DNA of 24,645 bases. Source: a virus. Below, one piece after another: positions 17,913-24,645 of the stretch. The DNA lies in IMG/VR virus record IMGVR_UViG_3300012988_000039, positions 1 through 24,645 of that record; one strand, written 5' to 3'. Numbering within the stretch: the stretch's first letter is position 1; each line of letters starts with the position of its first letter. A program made the translations under genes and the position numbers. The notes beneath the pieces are model-generated. The model saw only the letters and a program-made list of their open reading frames with translations, was not told where the DNA came from and made no database searches.

Positions 17913-19966
17913 TGAATTACGCAGGAAAGAGATATGAAGATTTGCCATTGCCTAAATTCCCTCTAATCAAGGGAAAGAATTTTTGCCCAAATCCTGTAGT
18001 TGTATATGGCATACCAGATTATGCCGATAGTGTAAGAAATCCTAGATGCATTGGAACACCAGAATATGAGAAGTACTGGACTGAGCAACTTTATAGATGT
18101 ATCAATGGATATAATACTGGCGGGATATATTTGCCAGGAAGATTCTATTATTACATGAATTTTAACTCCATGGCTACCGTAAGCGGCGTAATCACCCCTG
18201 ATTTTTGCGACATGCACTTGCAGTTGGCTTATTTGGTGGATTTTTGTAAGGATAACAATCTAAATCTAGTATTGCCAAAGAAGCGTAGGGCTGGCGTTTC
18301 CGAGTTCTTTCAGAAGGCTGTAGTGGATTACGGATACAGGTTCATTCCGGCTTATCATGCTGGGGTTGCTGCCGGTAAAAAGACCTATGCTGATGATTTT
18401 ATTAAAAAACTAAAGGTATCTGAGTCTTTACTTGTACCTGAATTTAAACTCAATCAATTAACTAAAAATGAAGAGGAGATAACTTCCGGTTATGTAGTTG
18501 TAGAAAATGGTAAAGACGTAGAGAAAGGCATAAAGAGTGAGATATACATCAGAACAGCGCACAACAATCCTAATATTTTAAAAGGAACATACCTCAACGA
18601 TGTTATTTGTGAAGAGGCTGGTGAGTTTGAAAATTTCAAGGAGTTTTATTCAGCTACTAAGGACGCTTTAACAGATGGTGGAGTTCAGGTAGGTGTAATG
18701 TATATATTTGGAACCGGTGGTAACATTAACAAAGGATCTAAAGACTTCAAGTTTGTTGTTGAGAATCTTAAGGACTTTAATGCCATCATGTTTGTTTTAA
18801 CCGGGGAGAGATTTAAGAAGCCTTATTATGGTGGAGCAACTAGGAAAGGAAAGGTAATAGGAATAACGCCAAATTTATCAAAGAAGTATAAACCATATCA
18901 GTTGATAGGGTGTGAAGATTTTGATGCGGCAATACAGGATATTACGAAGGAGCGGGAAGAGTTAAAAAAGGGTGAACTTAAATTATATTTAGAGCATTTA
19001 CAGAACAATCCGCTTACACAGGCCGAGATATTTAGAAAGATGTTTAGTAATAAATTTGATATTGCTAAAATAAACGCTCAATCAGATGAATTATCTAATT
19101 CAAGAGATAAATATCTTAAATACAAATTAGAGTGGGTTACAGGCGCAGATGGTCAAAGAGTATTTCCACTTCAAGTTAAGGCTATTCCGGCTAAAGACAC
19201 AGATGATGAAAAGGACTGTGTTCTTATTTTAAATGGATACCATCCAATAAAAAACTACCAACACTTATATTGTGCTGGAATTGACCCTTACGATCAGGAC
19301 GAAGCTAAATCATCAAAATCCCTAGGCGCAATGTGTGTTTTATTAAGGAGAAACATACTTCCGTCTAGTGACAATCCTTTAAATCTTCAAAGAGCGCCCA
19401 TAGCAGTTATTTGTACTAGGCCGAAACGGAAAGAATTGTTTTTTGAAATGTGTATTAAACTGGCAGTTTACTATAATTTAATAGGAGCTACTCAAGGCGA
19501 TAAGGCTAGTTCTTCCGGAATTATTAATATGTTTAAAGATTTAGGTTGCAGTAAATACCTAGCTCTAAGGCCAACAAAATTTGAGGCTGAAAACTCTACC
19601 CAAACTCATGAATATTGGATGTCACTTAATTCATATAGCAGGCCTATGATGTTAGGATTAATGCAAAGTGCTGTAGAGGATTATGTTCATAATATATGGT
19701 TTCCTGATCTTCTTGACCAGTTGGGCAATTTTGATGAAGTGGAAATTGGTAGTGATAACGATTTAGCTGATGCTTATGGTATAGCATTAGTGGCAGATGT
19801 TAGTTATGGATCTTCTCCAAGGGATAACTCTCATAAATTAGAAGATGATCCATTTAGCCTTGGTGGTGGATGGGAATATGATAAGAGTGGAAATCTTGTT
19901 GCCAAATTAGAAAAGAATCGTCCGACCAATCCAGAAGAGGACTTTGAAGGATTTGGTATTGTGTAA
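17912..19966 (+). CDS. Terminase large subunit (packaging ATPase/nuclease)
   Basis: A 684-residue DNA-packaging motor. The N-terminal ATPase has a Walker A-like LPKKRRAGVSE (121-131, the K/R-x-G-x-S form typical of terminases), a Walker B with DVICEEAG (D230, E234-E235), and a coupling motif YIFGTGGN (264-271). The C-terminal RNase H-like nuclease shows CAGIDPYDQDEA (D458), TQGDKASSSG (D530) and SDNDLADAYGIA (D617/D620), the three acidic metal ligands. It pumps DNA into proheads and cuts concatemers. The length is at the large end for the family, as in several Bacteroidota phages. The portal gene follows after 37 bases. Confidence 0.95.
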   Translation: MNYAGKRYEDLPLPKFPLIKGKNFCPNPVVVYGIPDYADSVRNPRCIGTPEYEKYWTEQLYRCINGYNTGGIYLPGRFYYYMNFNSMATVSGVITPDFCDMHLQLAYLVDFCKDNNLNLVLPKKRRAGVSEFFQKAVVDYGYRFIPAYHAGVAAGKKTYADDFIKKLKVSESLLVPEFKLNQLTKNEEEITSGYVVVENGKDVEKGIKSEIYIRTAHNNPNILKGTYLNDVICEEAGEFENFKEFYSATKDALTDGGVQVGVMYIFGTGGNINKGSKDFKFVVENLKDFNAIMFVLTGERFKKPYYGGATRKGKVIGITPNLSKKYKPYQLIGCEDFDAAIQDITKEREELKKGELKLYLEHLQNNPLTQAEIFRKMFSNKFDIAKINAQSDELSNSRDKYLKYKLEWVTGADGQRVFPLQVKAIPAKDTDDEKDCVLILNGYHPIKNYQHLYCAGIDPYDQDEAKSSKSLGAMCVLLRRNILPSSDNPLNLQRAPIAVICTRPKRKELFFEMCIKLAVYYNLIGATQGDKASSSGIINMFKDLGCSKYLALRPTKFEAENSTQTHEYWMSLNSYSRPMMLGLMQSAVEDYVHNIWFPDLLDQLGNFDEVEIGSDNDLADAYGIALVADVSYGSSPRDNSHKLEDDPFSLGGGWEYDKSGNLVAKLEKNRPTNPEEDFEGFGIV

Positions 19967-20003
19967 ACAAATTATAGCTATTTTTGGGTAAAATAAGTTA
20001 TAA

Positions 20004-22241
20004 ATGAGGCAGTTTCCAGACCAAACAATTCCAGAGTCAGAAAAAACAGCTAAATGGGGTTCTCTGCATTTAGATTATGCACAAGACATATTAAGGTATT
20101 CTGATACAACCAGAAACCACATGAATGAGTCATTTAGATCTTACAATGGATTAAAAGATCCGGCTAGTATTGCTTATTTGACAAAAACATACGGATTAGC
20201 TAATCGGGCTAAATTTATTACATACCGGGCGCATAATACGAAACTTCAATTAATGGTTGGTGAGTTCTTGTCAAGGCCATTAGCGGCAACTGTAGAAACC
20301 ATTAATAGAGAAGCTAAATCTGAAAAGATGAGGCAAATGGATTATTGGTATGGGGCTATGGTTGCGAAGCCTGAGTTAGAAGAATTAAAATCTAAAGTTG
20401 GCGTGGATGTAACAGAAGGAGCACCTATACCAAATAGTGAAGAAGACCCATTATGGGACAAAATGGCTCCAAAGGATAAGGAAGAAAGCATTATGCAGAT
20501 AATCCTTAATGAGCAAATTCCTGAATTAGATTTAAAGAAAAAGTTTTCCGAAGGCGTATTAAATTGCGCTATAGCTTCTGTTATTTTTGGTAAAATAGAA
20601 CGAGACGAAGAAGGTGAAACAGACTTTATAAATATTGATCCGCGAGATGCTATTTATGAAGAAATACAAGGAGATTATTTTTTAGAAAAAAGCCCTATTA
20701 TGGGTTCCCGCCAATGGTTATCAGTACATGATGTATTGATGAGGTATAGGCTTACGAAAGACCAGAGAGATAAGCTTAAAGAGATTGCTGCTAATCCGGC
20801 AGGATATTTAAGTAGGTATGGTTCAAGTCTTAGAATGCAGCCGAATGGAGGACTGGTAGTAGAAGTTATTCATATTGAATGGAAGTCTGTTAAACCAATG
20901 TATTTTAAGAAAATGCCTAAAACACCTAATCAATTAGCATTTGATTCTAGTGAAGGATTTATCACTCAAGAATTAGACGTTGATAAATATGAAAAAGGAA
21001 AGGAATATTATGACAAGGAAGAGAAAAAGGGTAAACTAAAAATAGAAGTTAAATGGCGTGAAACCTTATATGAGGCAACTAGGATAGGTGGCATGAACGA
21101 ATTAGATATTAATTTTAGAGAAGCTGCTTTTCAAATGAGAAGAGTAGATGACCCTACTAGGATTATATCAGGATCTTACACTGGATATTTGTGTAATACG
21201 GTTGACGGAAAAAGAATCTCATTGTTTCAGGAGATGGAGAATTGGAGTAATATTTTTGATATTACTATGTATAAAATACTCAAAGACATTAATCGGGCAA
21301 ATGGTAAGGTTTTAGGGTTTAATACTGCGACATTAGGGGCAAGAAGCTCTGTGAAAAAAGTTATGTATGATGCAACTAATGATGGATTTGTAACCTATGA
21401 TACAAGTTCTGCTGGAAATATGCACGGAAGAGATGTTAGTCTTAATAATATTCTTCAAGAGTTTGACATGGGATTAAGTCAGTCTTTTTCGCAGTTAATA
21501 GCTTTTAAGAATGATATTTTAGCTATGATGGATAGGATGACTGGAATTAATGAGAATAGGGAAGGTCAAATATCTGCTAGCGCTACAGCAACTAATACTA
21601 ATTCAGCTATTCAGGCATCAAGAACTATCACAGAGCCTTTCTTTTATGGTATCTATCTATATATTAGTAAAACTCTTATGAAGATTGTAGAGTCTACTAA
21701 GATTACATGGGCTTTTTATAAACTTGAAAAAGGTGAACAAATATTAGGTACTAGTAAATGGAAATATTTACAAGTTAGCCAGGATATTGGCTTTAAGGAT
21801 TATGGTGTTCATTTACAAGATGGCGGAAAATATCAACAGGTAAAGCAATTTATGCAAGGGTTGATGGAGGCTTCATTAAATGCTAAAGAAATGAGACCAG
21901 AAGATGCTTTGAAATTTGCTTTGGCAGAAACATTTGCTGACCAAAAATCTGTTTTAGAGGACGCATGGGCAAAAGTAAAGGAATTTGAATCTCAAAATCA
22001 ACAGGCGAATATGCAAAATCAACAGCAAATGCAACAGGCTCAACTGCAACAACAAATTGAATTGGCAAGAGAAGACCGAGAAGACAAACAACAGCAACAG
22101 GCCGACATGATTGTTTTACAAGGAGACACAGATATTAGAGTAAATTCAGCAAAGGCTTCAGATAAAGTTATAGAAAATGAACATAAATACAGAAATGAGG
22201 ATGAATTTGGCGCTGAAAGCATAAACAATTCAAATTATTAA
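20004..22241 (+). CDS. Portal protein
   Basis: This 745-residue protein follows the terminase. The N-terminal half has features of portal proteins: SLHLDYAQDILRYSDTTRNH, RAHNTKLQLMVGEFLSRPL (stem/clip start) and a central domain with FINIDPRDAIYEE. Later come the long-helix region (DMGLSQSFSQLIAFKNDILA, then MTGINENREGQISASATATN, the conserved portal block before the crown) and a C-terminal glutamine-rich coiled coil (about residues 662-702). It would form the dodecameric vertex ring for packaging and tail attachment. It is long, as in crAss-like and some podovirus portals. The call rests on context and pattern rather than a catalytic motif. Confidence 0.88.
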   Translation: MRQFPDQTIPESEKTAKWGSLHLDYAQDILRYSDTTRNHMNESFRSYNGLKDPASIAYLTKTYGLANRAKFITYRAHNTKLQLMVGEFLSRPLAATVETINREAKSEKMRQMDYWYGAMVAKPELEELKSKVGVDVTEGAPIPNSEEDPLWDKMAPKDKEESIMQIILNEQIPELDLKKKFSEGVLNCAIASVIFGKIERDEEGETDFINIDPRDAIYEEIQGDYFLEKSPIMGSRQWLSVHDVLMRYRLTKDQRDKLKEIAANPAGYLSRYGSSLRMQPNGGLVVEVIHIEWKSVKPMYFKKMPKTPNQLAFDSSEGFITQELDVDKYEKGKEYYDKEEKKGKLKIEVKWRETLYEATRIGGMNELDINFREAAFQMRRVDDPTRIISGSYTGYLCNTVDGKRISLFQEMENWSNIFDITMYKILKDINRANGKVLGFNTATLGARSSVKKVMYDATNDGFVTYDTSSAGNMHGRDVSLNNILQEFDMGLSQSFSQLIAFKNDILAMMDRMTGINENREGQISASATATNTNSAIQASRTITEPFFYGIYLYISKTLMKIVESTKITWAFYKLEKGEQILGTSKWKYLQVSQDIGFKDYGVHLQDGGKYQQVKQFMQGLMEASLNAKEMRPEDALKFALAETFADQKSVLEDAWAKVKEFESQNQQANMQNQQQMQQAQLQQQIELAREDREDKQQQQADMIVLQGDTDIRVNSAKASDKVIENEHKYRNEDEFGAESINNSNY

Positions 22242-22267
22242 TATATTTACTCAAAAATTAATCAGAA

Positions 22268-23413
22268 ATGGAAACCAATGAAGTAGTAAGTACAGAAAAT
22301 GTTCAGCGAGAGGTAGAACCTGTACAAAAACCGAACTTCGAGCTTCTGCAAAGTGATACTGTTTTGAATGGAACATTTGAGCCTAAAAAAGAAGAGCCGA
22401 AACTTGAGCCAACTAAAGAAGAATTAAAAGACCCTGTTGAGCAGGAAATTGTACCTGATGTTGTTGCGGATAAGCCAGAAGATAAAAAAGAAGAAACCAT
22501 ATCGGAAGAAAAAGAAGTTGATCCATTACTTGAAGGAGTAGTTGAGTTAACGCCTGAAACAGTAACAGAAAATGAGCCAGAAGAAGGAAGTTGGGTATCA
22601 ATTGCTAAATTAGAAGGATTAGAAGTTAAAGAAGATTCTTATGAAGCCTTTAAAGAAGCTATTACCTCTCCATTAAAAGCTCAAATAGAAGAAGTTAAAT
22701 CTTTAACAAAAGAACAACTTTTTGCTGAATATGATCCAGAGCATAGGGCTTATATGGAACTTGCTGATATGGGAATGAAGCATGAAGATATTGTGGCTCC
22801 ATTAAAGAATTTTGAGAAATTCAAAAACATGGATTCCGTTCAATTATATAGGGAGGACCTTCAATTGAGGCTTCCTAATGCAACACCAGAATTTATTGAT
22901 GCTGATGTTCAAAAAAAAATAGAGAGCGGTGAGATTGAGCATGATGCAACCAGAATAAGATTAGAGCTGGACTTAATGGAGAAAGAAATTCTTTCTGAGA
23001 GAGAACAGTTAATAAATAAACACAAAGCAAATAGAGAAGTTTTTTTACAACAACAGCGCACATTAGAGATGGAAACCATGTCAAAAGCTCTGAATAATAT
23101 GTCAGATATTATGGGCACACCTTTAAGTGCAGATGTAAAAAAGTCATTATCGGTCGAATATAGTAATGGAAAGTACGACCAATTACTGAAAGACCCTGAA
23201 ATGAAAGCTAAATTCATTGCTTTCGTGAAATATGGAGAGACCGCCCAAAAAAATCTTGAAGTTAAAAACTACAATAGGGGCAAACTCGAAATGGCAAAAA
23301 AACTGCATAACATACCTCCTGTAACAACTGGAGGAGCAGGAAGATTACAACAAAATACAGTAGAAGGAAATTTTGAAAAATTAGAAACTGACACACATCT
23401 TAAAGGGAGTTAA
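22268..23413 (+). CDS. Head scaffolding protein candidate
   Basis: This 381-residue, strongly acidic, helical protein has a disordered Glu/Pro/Lys-rich N-terminal third (EPKKEEPKLEPTKEELKD) and a long charged helical region (LEKEILSEREQLINKHKANR-like). A short conserved-looking tail with VTTGGAGRLQQN ends in LKGS. Lying between portal and capsid, with coiled-coil and acidic character, it fits a scaffold that directs capsid assembly and is then removed. No protease motif is visible, so a protease-scaffold fusion is unlikely. Confidence 0.75.
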   Translation: METNEVVSTENVQREVEPVQKPNFELLQSDTVLNGTFEPKKEEPKLEPTKEELKDPVEQEIVPDVVADKPEDKKEETISEEKEVDPLLEGVVELTPETVTENEPEEGSWVSIAKLEGLEVKEDSYEAFKEAITSPLKAQIEEVKSLTKEQLFAEYDPEHRAYMELADMGMKHEDIVAPLKNFEKFKNMDSVQLYREDLQLRLPNATPEFIDADVQKKIESGEIEHDATRIRLELDLMEKEILSEREQLINKHKANREVFLQQQRTLEMETMSKALNNMSDIMGTPLSADVKKSLSVEYSNGKYDQLLKDPEMKAKFIAFVKYGETAQKNLEVKNYNRGKLEMAKKLHNIPPVTTGGAGRLQQNTVEGNFEKLETDTHLKGS

Positions 23414-23447
23414 AAAAACAAAAACTTAAACCCTTAAAATAAAAATT

Positions 23448-24645
23448 ATGCCAACACTTAATCCAGGTCAAGCGAACCTAGTAAGAGGTACATTTTCTGG
23501 TGATTGTACTTTAGAATCTGATTTAATCAGGAACCAGCAAAAATTTCCAGCAATCCGTCAAATGCTGGAGCGTGTAGATCAGCGACAATTAACAACACTG
23601 TTAACATCTGGCGCTATTACTCCATATGGTATTGACATTACAAAGCCAACTAAATTTGGTAAAATTAAAGAAGGTCAGGCAATTGGAGATACAGCATTAC
23701 GGTTTAATGTAATGGGGCGTATTCAAAAAGCATCAACCATTTTAGCTCAAGTTGGTTCATCTGGAGCAGATGGAACATTTCAGCTATTAATGCAAGATAA
23801 CTATATTTACAAGGGACAAGTTTGTGTGTTCTATGGTAATCGTTACTCCGCAATGGCCTTGTCTGAGCCTACAAAAGTAGCGGGTGGATGGTTATATAAC
23901 TTCCAGCATCCGCAAAAAGAAGTATTTAATTATGCAACTGTTGTTGCTGCACAAGGAACTGGTACATATACATGCTTCCCTTCTACGACTGGTTACGGCG
24001 AGAAATCCGTAAAAGGTTACGGTCGCGATCAGTTCCCTGATACTTTTATCGTGGACATGACAACACAGCGTAAAACGGTACGTATTTCTGGAGATGCTGC
24101 TACAGACGTATTATGGTATGAGTACATGAGTTCAAACGGTCCTGTTAAAGGATGGAAGTTTGAAAAAGTACGCCAGGCAGAAGCTCAATGGGCTATGGAG
24201 AACGAATATGCTAAGATATTCGGTATTTCAACTATGAAAAATCCTGACGGTAGCCGTGCTGTAAATCCTAACCTTATTGATACTGATACCGGAAATGGAA
24301 TCACAATGGGTGACGGTATCGAAGAGCAAATTTCAGGAGGTAATGAAATTTTTGGATCAGGAGTTAACGGTGAAGCCACAGAAGATGATTTCATTGATGC
24401 AATGAAACTGTTAACTAAAACATCAAGCACCTCAACAACTGGTGTTAATATTGTATTTATGACAGGCATTGATGGATATTACAATGCGCAGCGCAAAATG
24501 GCTCGTTTTGTATTGGCTCAAAACGCTCAGTTAATGCAAAATGTAACAGGTGGTGCAGAAATTGAAGTAGGCTACCATATTACTAAAATGAATTTTGCTG
24601 GTAGCTCAGTTTGTTTTGTTCAGCATCCATTGTTTGATGATGACT
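23448..24645 (+). CDS. Major capsid protein (3' end beyond the window)
   Basis: The frame from ATG 23448 (MPTLNPGQANLVRGTFSGDC) is open for 399 codons to the right edge. It has a short N-terminal arm, an EGQAIGDTALRFNV segment, a strand-rich central region with GYGEKSVKGYGRDQFPDTFI, an alpha segment WKFEKVRQAEAQWAMENEYA typical of the spine region, and a late HITKMNFAGSSVCFVQHPLF strand. Position directly after portal and scaffold, a strong A-rich leader, and codon choices richer in C/G-ending codons than the neighbours suggest a highly expressed HK97-fold capsid. Completeness cannot be judged. Confidence 0.88.
   Translation, partial: MPTLNPGQANLVRGTFSGDCTLESDLIRNQQKFPAIRQMLERVDQRQLTTLLTSGAITPYGIDITKPTKFGKIKEGQAIGDTALRFNVMGRIQKASTILAQVGSSGADGTFQLLMQDNYIYKGQVCVFYGNRYSAMALSEPTKVAGGWLYNFQHPQKEVFNYATVVAAQGTGTYTCFPSTTGYGEKSVKGYGRDQFPDTFIVDMTTQRKTVRISGDAATDVLWYEYMSSNGPVKGWKFEKVRQAEAQWAMENEYAKIFGISTMKNPDGSRAVNPNLIDTDTGNGITMGDGIEEQISGGNEIFGSGVNGEATEDDFIDAMKLLTKTSSTSTTGVNIVFMTGIDGYYNAQRKMARFVLAQNAQLMQNVTGGAEIEVGYHITKMNFAGSSVCFVQHPLFDDD

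Noticed and set aside
21407-21415. GTAACCTA inside the portal gene as a further bipartite promoter
   Set aside because: No GTATAA-like element lies 22-24 bases downstream.
1-24645. tRNA genes, CRISPR arrays, integrase or attachment sites
   Set aside because: I looked for T-loop signatures, regularly spaced repeats and recombinase motifs and saw none that hold up.

Overview
This window is a segment of a tailed-phage (or prophage) genome from a host in the Bacteroidota. Three things point to that host. The base composition is AT-rich. Most starts lack a strong Shine-Dalgarno and instead follow A-rich leaders. Several intergenic gaps carry promoter boxes of the Bacteroidota type (TAnnTTTG with an upstream TTTG). 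The phage assignment is firm because the right end encodes the packaging and head module in canonical order: large terminase, portal, scaffold-like acidic protein, major capsid protein (cut by the window edge). That order and the long portal would fit crAss-like or other Bacteroidota phages, but I cannot settle the taxon. No integrase, tRNA or CRISPR array was seen.

Layout. (1) 1-383: the end of a leftward gene, a divergent control region, and a rightward structured RNA ending in a strong terminator just before the first gene. (2) 384-7803, rightward: a winged-helix-like protein, an HNH homing endonuclease, conserved phage proteins, a frameshifted alanine-rich gene, a PIF1/RecD-like helicase, several small genes, a cytosine-methyltransferase-like enzyme and two winged-helix proteins. 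This looks like replication and early functions. (3) 7787-11763, leftward: about twelve small accessory genes, two of them missed by a 60-residue cutoff (9099-9269 and 10038-10217), plus an 88-bp structured repeat resembling a host interspersed element. (4) 11764-12641: a gene-free control hub. (5) 12642-16776, rightward: tightly overlapping small genes, two more of them under 60 residues (13521-13700, 13697-13831), ending in a PD-(D/E)XK nuclease and a terminator at 16810. (6) 16856 to the end, rightward: a second HNH endonuclease, a possible small-terminase-like protein, then terminase, portal, scaffold and capsid.

Regulation is the most notable part. A recurring bipartite promoter (GTAACCTT, with GTATAA starting exactly 23 bases later) precedes several gene blocks on both strands, sometimes overlapping the upstream stop codon and sometimes placing the start codon almost at the predicted transcript start. 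A second, independent motif (consensus TRCAAnnTTGTRC with an AATATT flank) occurs at five dispersed control points, two of which share a 30-base block with only two differences. It behaves like a dispersed operator. The leader before 384 can form two crossing long helices and is a candidate attenuator, pseudoknot RNA or small RNA. None of these regulatory proposals has been tested, and the regulator is not identified.
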